Shown here one piece after another: positions 36,336 to 45,109 of a DNA stretch of 64,000 nt. The notes beneath the pieces were generated by a model. The model did no database searches, was not told where the DNA came from, and was given only the letters and a program-made list of their open reading frames with translations. This stretch comes from Microcoleus sp. CAWBG506 (GTDB taxonomy: Bacteria; Cyanobacteriota; Cyanobacteriia; Cyanobacteriales; Microcoleaceae), in assembly GCA_020883125.1 (NCBI GenBank), contig JAHREW010000012.1:62001-126000 (forward strand). Direction: 5' to 3'. Numbering within the stretch: position 1 is the first letter of the stretch; each line of letters starts with the position of its first letter. Both the position numbers and the translations under genes were made by a program.

Positions 36336-38261
36336 ATGAATTTTGAGATTAAATTTTTGATAGCACAGGCTAACTCTACTCCAGTTCTCGCTCAAACCCA
36401 GAGGAGAACCCAGCAACCCACACCCTTATCATCAATCGACTTAGGCGGTCTCTTCCAACAATACAATAACCCGGATGGATATCTAACAATAGGAGCGCTG
36501 ATATTCCTCCTCTTACTGTCTCGGTTTCTGGGAAATGGAAAGGGCAAAATTACCACTGGGAAAGTGTGCGGAACTTCCGAAAAAATGGCAGCCACTCAGC
36601 TTGCCTTGAAACAAATTAAGGAGCGCAAACACAATAAAGTCACGCTATGGTGTGGCAGCCCTCGCTATTGGTGGAAAGGCAAAAAACTTAGAGGTTTTGT
36701 TACCACTATTCAGACAGCTTTTGGTTCTTCTCCCACTGTTTGGCTCCCTCATGCAGAACGGTCAACTTTAGTAATTGGAGCGCCTGGGTCGGGTAAAACT
36801 TTTTCTACAATTGATAGAGCGCTAGAAAGTGCAATGGTGCAAGGATTTCCGATTATTCTCTACGATAAGAAAGGAGATCAGCTCAAACTCCACGCACCGA
36901 TGGCAGCGCGGTATGGCTATCAAGTGTGGGTATTTGCACCAGGAGAAGCCTATTCAGGCATCATTAATCCCCTCGACTTTATGAAGTCTCCTCAAGATTC
37001 GGTCATGGCTGGGGAAATTGGTCAGGTTATTAATAGGAATGCGAGTTCAGGTAATGGAAAAAGTGACGAATTTTTCTCAAAAGCTGGAGACTTATTGGCT
37101 AAAGCACTCCTTCAATTAGTCAAGGCTTCTAGGTATCCAGACATGGCAATGCTCTATGCAATTTTGAGGTTGCCAAATTTGGTAAAGCGGATTGACTATG
37201 CGGTTCAATCCCGTCAAATTGATGAGTGGGTTGCCACCAGCTTCAACCAGTTTTTGAGTGCTAAAGAAGCAGAAAAAACTATTTCTGGAATTCTGACAAC
37301 GGCGGCGGGAACCTTCAGCAGTTTTATCCAAGCTGACCTGTTGCGAGCCTTTTTGGGAAAGTCGGACATCCCAACGAAAATACAAGGCCGACAGATGATT
37401 GTTTTCAAATTAGATGACGAGCGGCGCTCCGTTGTGGGGCCTCTACTAGCAGCAGCAATTCACCTGCTTGTTGTGTCCAATTTAAGCCGCCCTCGGAAAG
37501 ATCCACTGGTTATTTCACTCGATGAATTTCCTTCTCTTCGATTGGATCGGATGCCGCAATGGATTAACGAATATCGCTCGAACGGAGCTTGTTTTATTTT
37601 AGGAATTCAGAGTTTGGAGCAACTGTACGAAGGGTACGGAGAGAAAATGGGGGCGGCGATCGCGTCTGCTTGTAGCACTCACATTTTATTCAATCCGGGT
37701 AACACTGACACTGCCAAAAAATACTCCGATCGCTACGGAGAAAAAGAAGTTTTGCTCAAAAGCAAGTCCACCAGCCGTTCAATGGGCGGCCAATCTCAAA
37801 GCAATCAATCTATTAGTTGGAACGAGTCGCTTCAAAAAATGCCGCTGTTTTCGGTGGACGAAATTTTGCGGTTCCCCCAGGGACGGTGTGTAATTACGAA
37901 CCCCGGCTACAGTTCCGGCGGCGAGGGGTCAATTCCTTATGCGCTGACCATACCCATTCCCAAAGCCGATTTGCAGCGGCAAAGCGAGAGCGAGGCTCTC
38001 TGGGATACGGAGGTCAGGTTCCGGCTGGAGAGTCGTATCAAGACGGCCAGCCTCGAACAGTTAACTGCTACTCTGTACGATCGCATTGAGGAAGCAGAAC
38101 GGATGCTGCCTCTGCCAGACGCCGGAGGTAACGTTCCATCCCAATCGCCGGTGCCGCCAGCTTCAGGCAATAAATTTGGCTCTGACCCGCTAGACTCAGT
38201 TGTCCGTAAAACAGGGCGTTCCAGGCGGGTTTTTGCCACTGGCAGTATTGGCAAGCGCTAG
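36336..38261 (+). CDS. VirD4/TraG-type conjugative coupling protein
   Basis: About 641 residues from the ATG at 36336 (an upstream in-frame TTG at 36297 is less likely). One membrane segment lies near residues 49-65. The ATPase domain has Walker A GAPGSGKT at 148-155, followed by IILYDKKGDQL, and Walker B VISLDEFPSL at 392-401, both typical of type IV coupling proteins that deliver relaxosome DNA to the secretion channel. The all-alpha domain lies between them, and QKMPLFSVDEILRFPQG follows as in TraG/TraD. No relaxase gene is in the window, so transfer functions must continue elsewhere. The upstream plus-strand wall hydrolase set supports a conjugative or mobilisable element. Confidence 0.9.
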   Translation: MNFEIKFLIAQANSTPVLAQTQRRTQQPTPLSSIDLGGLFQQYNNPDGYLTIGALIFLLLLSRFLGNGKGKITTGKVCGTSEKMAATQLALKQIKERKHNKVTLWCGSPRYWWKGKKLRGFVTTIQTAFGSSPTVWLPHAERSTLVIGAPGSGKTFSTIDRALESAMVQGFPIILYDKKGDQLKLHAPMAARYGYQVWVFAPGEAYSGIINPLDFMKSPQDSVMAGEIGQVINRNASSGNGKSDEFFSKAGDLLAKALLQLVKASRYPDMAMLYAILRLPNLVKRIDYAVQSRQIDEWVATSFNQFLSAKEAEKTISGILTTAAGTFSSFIQADLLRAFLGKSDIPTKIQGRQMIVFKLDDERRSVVGPLLAAAIHLLVVSNLSRPRKDPLVISLDEFPSLRLDRMPQWINEYRSNGACFILGIQSLEQLYEGYGEKMGAAIASACSTHILFNPGNTDTAKKYSDRYGEKEVLLKSKSTSRSMGGQSQSNQSISWNESLQKMPLFSVDEILRFPQGRCVITNPGYSSGGEGSIPYALTIPIPKADLQRQSESEALWDTEVRFRLESRIKTASLEQLTATLYDRIEEAERMLPLPDAGGNVPSQSPVPPASGNKFGSDPLDSVVRKTGRSRRVFATGSIGKR

Positions 38262-38276
38262 CGGGAGTGTGGGAGC

Positions 38277-38294
38277 CAATGGAAAATTTTCCAT
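38277..38294. repeat. Copy 1 of an 18-base sequence containing a perfect palindrome
   Basis: CAATGGAAAATTTTCCAT, of which the last 16 bases are a perfect palindrome, lies 15 bases after the coupling protein stop. The identical 18 bases occur inside the parB-like gene at 52432-52449. It is a candidate centromere-like (parS) site or an interspersed palindrome. Confidence 0.6.
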
Positions 38295-38369
38295 TCGCCT
38301 TGACCTAGAAGTTGGGATCGATTCGGATTCTTCAGCCGCGATCGCATTCTGAGCGGCTGCGACAATAGT

Positions 38370-38996
38370 CTAAATCTCTACCTCTGGAATTCCCTCAATG
38401 TCGAAATGAGTGAGGGACGCGATCGCAGGCGGTGATGTTCTTCGAGTAGCAACAGGCGAGCTCGCCTGTCCTGCCAGCGCGGACGCGAGCCAGTCTTTGG
38501 CTTGTGCGTGTTGCCGGCTGTCCCAACTGAGTTCGCGCCTCGTCCCCGGATGGGCTGGGTGCAGTGCTAACACGGTCAGCTTGATATTTTCTGGCGGCAG
38601 CGAGAGAGATTCGGCTGCTGTCCACAATTTTACTCGGTCAGACCAATTTAAGGCTGGATGGCGGATTGCCCATTCAATTAAATGGACGGATTGAGGTTCA
38701 AGAAAAGCTGCATTGGCGTTGATTTGCACGCATACATCTTTATTAAGCCTAGCGCTAAACTGAGTATCGACTAAGAATTTAGGAGGTTCCCATTCAAATA
38801 CCTCTGGAAATAGCAAGCTAACTTCCATAATCCACTTATCCATTTTTTGATTCGCAAGTAGCAGGGGTTCAGTGGGGAGTTTCAAAAAAGTTTGTTTCAT
38901 TATTAGTTGAAATTCCTCTTGTTTCAATTCAATGGGAACTGCTAGTTGTGTGGGATTGGCTAGAAAACTTAAATCAGTGAGGGTGATTAATTGCAT
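38370..38996 (-). CDS. Hypothetical protein, possibly nuclease-fold
   Basis: A 208-residue protein of unknown function. Segments such as HPALNWSDRVKLWTAAESLSL and IKLTVLALHPAHPGTRRELSW, ending in a helix (QHAQAKDWLASAL), have the feel of PD-(D/E)XK-type accessory nucleases, but I cannot place the catalytic residues, so this is only a suggestion. The C-terminal ~35 residues are Ala/Ser/Pro rich. There is no signal peptide. It converges on the coupling protein gene. The start at 38996 (MQLITLTDL) has no obvious strong ribosome binding site. Confidence 0.6.
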   Translation of the reverse strand: MQLITLTDLSFLANPTQLAVPIELKQEEFQLIMKQTFLKLPTEPLLLANQKMDKWIMEVSLLFPEVFEWEPPKFLVDTQFSARLNKDVCVQINANAAFLEPQSVHLIEWAIRHPALNWSDRVKLWTAAESLSLPPENIKLTVLALHPAHPGTRRELSWDSRQHAQAKDWLASALAGQASSPVATRRTSPPAIASLTHFDIEGIPEVEI

Positions 38997-39218
38997 AGGT
39001 GGGTAAGGCAGTTACAGCTTACCCAGAGGGCGCGGCGTTAGTCGCGTGCACGCTGTTGATTAATAATGAACATTTGGGTTATAAAAATTTTATAAATAAC
39101 AGGTTAGTGAGTATATATATCTTGCAAAATCAGAAACTGATTAAAATTTAATGATAACAAATACTTCGATTTTGTGAAAAGTAGCATCGTGGGGCAATGC
39201 TAGCACTTGCATCAAAAC

Positions 39219-39244
39219 CCTGACGGGGTTGTCACCCCGTCAGG
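39219..39244. terminator. Strong hairpin CCTGACGGGG / CCCCGTCAGG
   Basis: A perfect 10-base stem (39219-39228 with 39235-39244) and a six-base loop. No T tract follows on either strand. It could be a rho-independent-like end or an interspersed palindrome. Confidence 0.4.
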
Positions 39245-39414
39245 CAATTCACTCTCCGTTGGGTATCGTTGAGGCTACTGTGCAACAATGGGTAAATAGA
39301 AAGCGCAGCGACGGCTCCGCAAACCTGTTCCGGCTTCACTTTCCAATACCGCTGCAACTGTTCTAAGTTAAGGTGTCTGAAGATTTCTTGGGCGATCGCA
39401 GTCCCGTTAATTGA
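39235..39414 (-). pseudogene. Possible gene remnant
   Basis: A minus frame of 60 codons without an ATG start. It encodes a protein-like peptide (AIAQEIFRHLNLEQLQRYW, then KVKPEQVCGAVAALSIYPLL) and stops at 39232-39234. The hydrophobic/charged pattern suggests a broken coding sequence, but I cannot name the family. Confidence 0.25.
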
Positions 39415-39565
39415 TCATTTATGACAACTTAAGACTTAATTGTAAGCGTCCTCCTTCCCCTTTTCTCTGCACCTATATGGGTCGTCAAGATACCACTAGT
39501 GGAAATTCTTTCGATTAAGTTATGATTGAACGGCTTGGCTATAACTACCAGATGAACTTGCTCAT

Positions 39566-40324
39566 CTAAATGCCGAAATCAGTAGCTTTAGCCATTATTT
39601 CTGATAGGGTAGCTGTATCACAGTTTCTAGCACAAAAATGCAATAAAATAGATTGTGGTAAAATTGAAGTGAGCAAGTGCCTACATTTAAAGCGATCATA
39701 CAGCATAGGATAAACAATCCAATATTCAGGTATGGGTTTGCATTTGACAATTTCTCTGTAAATAATGGCATTGAAAGGAGGTTGGTCGAAGGCATAGTCC
39801 CATTTATATCTGTCAATCTCATATTTCCAAGCCTCTATAAAAACTTTTATTAACAGGCTTGGACAACAAAAAAAACCACTATTAGAACCTCGGACATTTT
39901 GATGATTAGCAATTCCTTTTTCATCTTCAGTTAAACATTCTCCCATCCACCTTCCAGTAATACTATGGAATTTAGCAGGAAGAGTTGGCAATTCAGAATA
40001 AATTAAATGATCTTGGCAATAATCAAAGATATTTTTTATAGGTTTAACGCATATGGTATCAACATCTAGATACATAATCTTTTGATATCTTGATATATCA
40101 ATCAGACTTAAGCAATCCACCTTCCAGTATTTTGAACATTGAGAATCTTGATAGTTTGCTTGATATAAAGTAACATTTAAACTAGGGTCGAAAGAAATAT
40201 CATCCGTAACTAGCAAAATATCACCTGTATATTTCCCAGCATTTCTTAAAGATTGAATGCAAAGTTTTGCTAAATTCCAATAAGGTTGCCCAAGAGCAAT
40301 CAAATATATTAATGTAGCACTCAT
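39566..40324 (-). CDS. GT8-like glycosyltransferase
   Basis: About 252 residues from the ATG at 40324, chosen because AGGAGG lies 8 bases before it; a longer in-frame reading overlaps the preceding gene. The protein begins with a beta strand (ATLIYLIALG), has the GT-A donor/metal motif YLDVDTICVKP and a later NSGFFCC segment, as in GT8-like enzymes that transfer sugars from nucleotide donors. No membrane segment. It is the last gene of the minus-strand block and lies 17 bases after the related gene at 40342-41169, so the two are likely co-expressed and may act on the same acceptor. The donor and acceptor cannot be told from sequence. Confidence 0.75.
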   Translation of the reverse strand: MSATLIYLIALGQPYWNLAKLCIQSLRNAGKYTGDILLVTDDISFDPSLNVTLYQANYQDSQCSKYWKVDCLSLIDISRYQKIMYLDVDTICVKPIKNIFDYCQDHLIYSELPTLPAKFHSITGRWMGECLTEDEKGIANHQNVRGSNSGFFCCPSLLIKVFIEAWKYEIDRYKWDYAFDQPPFNAIIYREIVKCKPIPEYWIVYPMLYDRFKCRHLLTSILPQSILLHFCARNCDTATLSEIMAKATDFGI

Positions 40325-40341
40325 AATATATCCTCCTGAGA

Positions 40342-41169
40342 TTAAAGATGTTCTAGAGGGGGAATCTGTGGCAAGCCATTTTCTCCCACAATATCTAACC
40401 ATTGATATATATAGTGTGAATGTAAAATTCGTACATTCTGCCACAAACCTTGTCTTTCCATTTCTTTCCACATTCTCCCCGTTCCATTATATAACGTATT
40501 AGGCATGACACCAATAGCTATATCCAAGCTTTTTTTGTGATGCTCATCTCTTATTATCTGATTGAGAATTGTTTGATCATTGAAACCTCCTGCCCAAGAC
40601 CATTTACCCATATAACGTCTTTCTCCAACAGAGACTTCAGCAAACTTACGCCACCACGTTTGGAAGAATTGACGAGTTACATCGGAAGCTTTAAAAGCAA
40701 TAACTCCGGAGTTATATACAGAAGGATTAGTTAGCTGAATCAACTTTTCAGGTTTACGTCTTTCTCCTAGAAATTCGGAACTAGAAAATTCTACCTTAGA
40801 GTCGTTGGTTAAAACAATATCAGAACAGCTTAAATAATCAAAGACCGGACTAATATCACCTTTTACATAAGTGTCTGCATCCAAATAAAAATTAAATTCA
40901 TATGGAAAATTCATCTGTCCTAACACATTAGCTTTAATAGCAATCATTCTATCAGTTTCTAAGAAAAAATATTCTATTTCACGTCTATTATTTAAAATAA
41001 CAACATCATCAAAATCATCAAAACTTGAAAAGGCTGAAGAAATTACTGAATCTGTAAAAAGAGTAGATGGAAACCCTGGACTATTTCGTTTTAGGCTTTT
41101 GGCAGAAATAGTAGCCTCATTCAAACTCTTTTCACCATAAGCTATGTAAATAATACCTATTTTGTTCAT
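40342..41169 (-). CDS. GT8-like glycosyltransferase
   Basis: A 275-residue GT-A type enzyme. The N-terminal Rossmann-like strand (GIIYIAYGEKSLNEAT) is followed by the metal/donor motif FYLDADTYVKGDISPVFDY and by VYNSGVIAFKAS, the usual order in GT8-like transferases. The sequence from 180 on (WAGGFNDQTILNQIIRD) fits the acceptor-side region. It shares general architecture with the downstream gene at 39566-40324, although they are not near-identical. It is cytoplasmic, and part of the block that also encodes a carbamoyltransferase and an aminotransferase, so glycosylation of a small molecule or a surface glycan is likely. Confidence 0.78.
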   Translation of the reverse strand: MNKIGIIYIAYGEKSLNEATISAKSLKRNSPGFPSTLFTDSVISSAFSSFDDFDDVVILNNRREIEYFFLETDRMIAIKANVLGQMNFPYEFNFYLDADTYVKGDISPVFDYLSCSDIVLTNDSKVEFSSSEFLGERRKPEKLIQLTNPSVYNSGVIAFKASDVTRQFFQTWWRKFAEVSVGERRYMGKWSWAGGFNDQTILNQIIRDEHHKKSLDIAIGVMPNTLYNGTGRMWKEMERQGLWQNVRILHSHYIYQWLDIVGENGLPQIPPLEHL

Positions 41170-41269
41170 ATAAATATTTTAATTGAAAAACGAGAGTTAA
41201 TAGATAGATGGATTGTGAATACTAAAGTCCCCAAGTATCTTTAGCATTACACTATTTTATGAGAATATC

Positions 41270-42829
41270 TTAACTTTTTGGCAAATAAAGCATTTTGTTT
41301 ACAACAAAAGCATCAATATTTCTAGTTAAGCAAAATTTAACTAAATCACTCATTCTATTTATAAATCCTCTTCTGTTAAAGTTTAATGAAGTATTACATA
41401 CAACCCCAAATCCTGTTAGCTTTTTGAACTCAACTAGCAGTCTATATATTTCTGGATTATCGCGCTCATTTACGCTTTGTAATCGTGCGCTATTGTCAAT
41501 ATGTGTAATAGCTTTTAGTTTGTCTGTCTTCAATCTCTGAAAATAGAGCATATAGGGACTAGATTCATTCCATTCAAAATACTCGGAAACATATTCCTCT
41601 ATACAAATGGGAGCTATTGGTCTATATCCTTCCCTCTGTTTTATTTGATTCAGCCTGTCTCTCATCTTTGCATCGAAGGGTGAGGCAAGTATTGATCTGT
41701 TTCCCAATGCTCTTGGACCAATTTCATATTTGCCATTTACCCAAGCTATTACCTTGTTTTGTTTTAAAAGTTCTGCGACTTGTTGATACTCTAGTGAAAA
41801 CATTTCAAATTTATCCAAACAAACCAGATCATCAATAAAATCCTCACCTGCGTAAACATTCCAAGATATTTTAGCTTTTCCTGTGTAATATAATTGAGCG
41901 TCTATCGCAGTACCCACAGCAGAACCTGTATCATTGGTACATGGTGGGATAAAAATATCAGAGAACAATCCAGATTCCTTCCATTTGGTATTCCACTCAC
42001 AATTCAGACCACAACCCCCGCTAATCAAAAGTGGCAGTTTCTTGTTTAGCCTAGCTTTAGCAAAAGAATAAAATTTATCGAATAAAGCATCAGAGAATTT
42101 ACCTGCTAAATTCTTAAATGCTTGGCTCTCGACACCTATATTAACGTAAGGAGACCATCTAATATCTGCTTTTTCTGTTGAAGAAGAAGTCATTTTACGA
42201 TTAAAGATAAAATTAATTAATTTCTGTTCATCTTTAGTTAATGGACTTCTATCAGAGAAACTTGCAAGTGCCATTAGTTTTCCCGCGTTCCCATCGTTAG
42301 GACGATTCGTAAGCAAAGTAGGATCAGCAATGGAGAAGAGAAAAGCATATTTATTACCAGGCCCATCTAATACTTCTCCACATTTTGTTATTTTAATATT
42401 TTTATCTATTTCATAAAAACTACCAATTTTACCTTCCCATACGAGAGCATAACAGGGTTCTCCTTGATCAAAGGGAGACATACCATAGGCACAGAGAAGA
42501 TGTGATCTTTCGTGAGTTGAGGAAAATAATTCTACCTCTTTTCCAAGAAAACTTATTTTTCTTGTTAGGATTCCAGTTTCATTAAACCCAAAATATCCTG
42601 ATTCAAGAGAGGTGTCAATCATATCGTTACAACCTTTCCACCATCCACCGATTGCTAGTACATTAGGAATCTCATTAACATAAGACATTGAATTTAATAC
42701 AAGGCTAGGGGAGATAGAAGCATATCTTAAAAACGAATCCTTTTCAGCTTCTAATGAGAATTTTAGTTTAAAATCCTCAATAAAAGCTATCGTACCATCA
42801 TGCCCGGGTTTAAATGACAATATTTCCAT
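41270..42829 (-). CDS. Carbamoyltransferase, NodU/CmcH family
   Basis: A 519-residue O-carbamoyltransferase. The N-terminal Kae1-like ATPase half opens with FKPGHDGTIAFIED and carries the SGGCGLNCEWN and NDTGSAVGTAIDAQ segments of the nucleotide site. The C-terminal half has RALGNRSILASP and VCNTSLNFNRRG, strongly conserved in NodU, CmcH and TobZ. These enzymes use carbamoyl phosphate and ATP to carbamoylate a hydroxyl, usually on a sugar or cephem. In a block with glycosyltransferases and a sugar-type aminotransferase, a sugar hydroxyl is the likely target. The length is near the family's usual 530-600. It lies 52 bases after the radical SAM gene on the same strand. Confidence 0.9.
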   Translation of the reverse strand: MEILSFKPGHDGTIAFIEDFKLKFSLEAEKDSFLRYASISPSLVLNSMSYVNEIPNVLAIGGWWKGCNDMIDTSLESGYFGFNETGILTRKISFLGKEVELFSSTHERSHLLCAYGMSPFDQGEPCYALVWEGKIGSFYEIDKNIKITKCGEVLDGPGNKYAFLFSIADPTLLTNRPNDGNAGKLMALASFSDRSPLTKDEQKLINFIFNRKMTSSSTEKADIRWSPYVNIGVESQAFKNLAGKFSDALFDKFYSFAKARLNKKLPLLISGGCGLNCEWNTKWKESGLFSDIFIPPCTNDTGSAVGTAIDAQLYYTGKAKISWNVYAGEDFIDDLVCLDKFEMFSLEYQQVAELLKQNKVIAWVNGKYEIGPRALGNRSILASPFDAKMRDRLNQIKQREGYRPIAPICIEEYVSEYFEWNESSPYMLYFQRLKTDKLKAITHIDNSARLQSVNERDNPEIYRLLVEFKKLTGFGVVCNTSLNFNRRGFINRMSDLVKFCLTRNIDAFVVNKMLYLPKS

Positions 42830-42881
42830 ACCTTAATTACTCTACTATTATTGCTTAACTCGCTCTTGAACCGTAAGTTGG

Positions 42882-43811
42882 TTAAACTTTTGTAAAATGT
42901 TGTGATGTATACTTTTCGCAAAAGTAGGGACAATATGATGAATTACACAGCGCGGAATTACTAAGAAAACTGACATTCTTCTGTAGTATATTGCCAAGGG
43001 ACTCTTTAGAACCACACCTAAAGACGCTTCCATCAGGCTTCAGTTTTATAAAGTTATAACCCGAACCACATAACCTCCCATGATAATTTAGATTACTGTT
43101 TAAAAAACGCTCATCATTAAACATATCAATTGTTGGTGGTTCACCCATTCTAGTAATTATCGAAATATATTTCAGCCTTGCTTCCCTCAAATATTGAACA
43201 ATTAGGGTTTTTTCGTTTTCAGAGTAAGCTTCAGGGTATCTCATTCCCTGATAATTATCTCGCAATGTTTTAGGGATTAGTGATATACCAAAAGACTCAA
43301 AGTATTGCGAAATCTCTGAATAAATCTTTATTATTGCAGGAGTCATTACTAACGATACTAAGACATTAAATTGTTGAGATTGAAGTCTTTGAACACGATT
43401 TATAAAAACATTTAATAATGCTTTCTTTTGTCTCTCAAAATAATGTACAGCAGCATTAATATAGTGTACTCGTGCCGGATCAATCTTCTCTGCAAATTCA
43501 TTAACACACTGATGCGAAAGGTTAGAGTTAAGCGAAACAAAATGATCTTGGGTTAGTTGTTCACACATCTCAACAAATCCTGGATAAATCGTTGGTTCTC
43601 CTCCTGTGATATGAAGTAGCCATATCTTGCTAGTCGCATTAAAACTCTCTGCCCATTGTTCTGGTGTAGCATAGATATTCAACATGGCACCTAAAGCATC
43701 TGGACGAGAAAAACAGTAGGCACATCGAAAGTTGCAAGTTTTTAGTAATGTCCAATTGGCTTCAATATCGTATTTCATCTCTATCATAAGTTTTAATTCT
43801 GAAAGGAACAT
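42882..43811 (-). CDS. Radical SAM enzyme (third in the block)
   Basis: A 309-residue radical S-adenosylmethionine enzyme. The cluster motif is CNFRCAYC (C26, C30, C33 from the 43811 start) and HITGGEP follows near residue 70 for AdoMet binding. The C-terminal third has extra cysteines (RLCGSGYNF, VFRCGSKE, LCNSSYCPYFC) that suggest a SPASM-type auxiliary iron-sulfur site. Such enzymes catalyse radical oxidations, epimerisations or crosslinks on sugars and peptides. Starts at 43787 (MIEMKYD) and 43778 (MKYDIE) are also possible. It begins two bases after the flavodoxin gene, its likely electron donor. The substrate is unknown. Confidence 0.85.
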   Translation of the reverse strand: MFLSELKLMIEMKYDIEANWTLLKTCNFRCAYCFSRPDALGAMLNIYATPEQWAESFNATSKIWLLHITGGEPTIYPGFVEMCEQLTQDHFVSLNSNLSHQCVNEFAEKIDPARVHYINAAVHYFERQKKALLNVFINRVQRLQSQQFNVLVSLVMTPAIIKIYSEISQYFESFGISLIPKTLRDNYQGMRYPEAYSENEKTLIVQYLREARLKYISIITRMGEPPTIDMFNDERFLNSNLNYHGRLCGSGYNFIKLKPDGSVFRCGSKESLGNILQKNVSFLSNSALCNSSYCPYFCEKYTSQHFTKV

Positions 43812-43813
43812 TA

Positions 43814-44344
43814 CTAATTGTAAAACTTTAGAGTCAAGTTAGATATTCTTTTGCCAAATTCAAAAGCTCTTTCAGCATCTTCAGTTGAAAATAGAGATCC
43901 ATGCTTCTCTATTCTTTGAGTCTTTACACCTAGACCATTGAAAAAATCGGTATTTATTTTAGTTTTTGCATTGCCGACTATAATCATGCCATGCATCAAC
44001 ATAAAATGATTCAACATATTGAGAGCTAGAACCTTATCACCACAAATACCTCCCGAAACAGTGAAACTGGCTCCTATTTTATTCGATAGAGATTGATTTT
44101 CCCAGAAACTAAGGGTTGACTCCATATATGCTTTCATTTTTGAACTGATGTTTGCAAAATAAGTAGGACATCCAATAATGATACTGTGGCAATCAGGTAA
44201 AATATCTATACTCACCTGATCTATTGAACCAATAATAGCATCAATATCTTGATAAAATAAAACTCCTCGCTGAATTTCTTGGGCAAGAGCAGCAACATGA
44301 TTATTCTCTGAATGGTAAACAATCGCAATTCGTAAATTTGACAT
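43814..44344 (-). CDS. Flavodoxin / FMN reductase-like protein
   Basis: About 176 residues from the ATG at 44344, preferred because earlier in-frame codons overlap the methyltransferase gene. It begins with the flavodoxin-type phosphate loop (IAIVYHSENNHVAALAQEI), then GCPTYFANISSKMKAYMEST, which matches the WrbA/NADPH-dependent FMN-binding group. It is cytoplasmic. It is packed four bases after the methyltransferase and two bases before a radical SAM gene, so reduction of radical SAM clusters is its probable task; that is inference from position and from the known use of flavodoxin by these enzymes. Confidence 0.8.
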   Translation of the reverse strand: MSNLRIAIVYHSENNHVAALAQEIQRGVLFYQDIDAIIGSIDQVSIDILPDCHSIIIGCPTYFANISSKMKAYMESTLSFWENQSLSNKIGASFTVSGGICGDKVLALNMLNHFMLMHGMIIVGNAKTKINTDFFNGLGVKTQRIEKHGSLFSTEDAERAFEFGKRISNLTLKFYN

Positions 44345-44348
44345 ATAC

Positions 44349-45107
44349 TTATCGAGAGGCACAAACCAATAATCGTTGTCTGTCTTTGCTAACTGCGTTA
44401 CCTCTTTCATCAGAACTACATTTAACATTAGAAAACCCTATAGCACGAAGTAAATCAGTTATTTCTTTGGGAACGAATGTGCGTTGAACATAATAAAAGT
44501 CTTTTTCGCCAGTATGAATTGAAACGTACTTTCGCTTAGTTCTTAGAAGAGAGCTTGCATAATCAAGTTCTGCTGATTCTAGTATTGCAGTTCCATCGTC
44601 ATACAGCCAACGATCGATTACAGGATGCCCTAAGAAGAAATCACGATTCACTAAATCAAGGAATATTCCTCCATTAGGCTCTAGCTTTTGATATAAAATC
44701 CTCAAGTCGTTAACTATATCTCGATCTTCTCCATATCCAAATGCTCCGAAATGTGAGTAAGCAAATTTACAAGAAAAATCAATTTCGGTAAAATCACCGA
44801 TGATTATTTCAATAGATGACTTATAATATTCTAAACTTTTTTTGGCTTCATATATAGACTGCCGATCGATATCTATTCCGATTAAATTATTAAAATCTCG
44901 CTTTGCAAACTCTAGTAAGTGTCTACCAATACCACATCCTAAATCGCATACTCTATCATGTTTTTCTATCTGAAGTAACTTGATGATGTATTCAACTTGA
45001 TTAGATGAGCGTTCTCGCAGAGAAACTGTATTTTTTCTATTTAAGCGTAAGATACCATCATCAGGATCATTACTTCCATAATATGACAAAATATTGCTCG
45101 TTTCCAT
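44349..45107 (-). CDS. Class I SAM-dependent methyltransferase
   Basis: A 252-residue methyltransferase. Motif I is RVCDLGCGIGRHLLEFA near residues 52-68, followed by the acidic strand-2 end IGIDID and a strand-4 region (HFGAFGYGEDRDI). The C-terminal part has an extended beta region (FYYVQRTFVPKEITDLLRAIGF) typical of small-molecule O-, N- or C-methyltransferases. It has no membrane segment or DNA-recognition domain, so DNA methylation is unlikely. It starts two bases after the oxygenase gene (45110-45919). In context it probably methylates the pathway intermediate. Confidence 0.85.
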   Translation of the reverse strand: METSNILSYYGSNDPDDGILRLNRKNTVSLRERSSNQVEYIIKLLQIEKHDRVCDLGCGIGRHLLEFAKRDFNNLIGIDIDRQSIYEAKKSLEYYKSSIEIIIGDFTEIDFSCKFAYSHFGAFGYGEDRDIVNDLRILYQKLEPNGGIFLDLVNRDFFLGHPVIDRWLYDDGTAILESAELDYASSLLRTKRKYVSIHTGEKDFYYVQRTFVPKEITDLLRAIGFSNVKCSSDERGNAVSKDRQRLLVCASR

Positions 45108-45109
45108 AA

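Larger units (their letters stand above)
38997..39565. other. Intergenic junction before the AT-rich gene block
   Basis: 569 bases with no intact gene. It contains a perfect hairpin at 39219-39244 and a 60-codon minus-strand open stretch (39235-39414) that looks like a gene remnant. Base composition shifts here: a HIP1 site near 39393 is the last I see before the AT-rich block beginning at 39566, so this is the likely left boundary of the imported region. Confidence 0.5.

Noticed and set aside
40325-40471. Longer start for the glycosyltransferase at 39566-40324
   Set aside because: It would overlap the preceding gene, and the ATG at 40324 has an AGGAGG at proper spacing.
44345-44428. Longer start for the flavodoxin gene
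   Set aside because: It overlaps the methyltransferase gene and precedes the conserved flavodoxin strand with unrelated residues.
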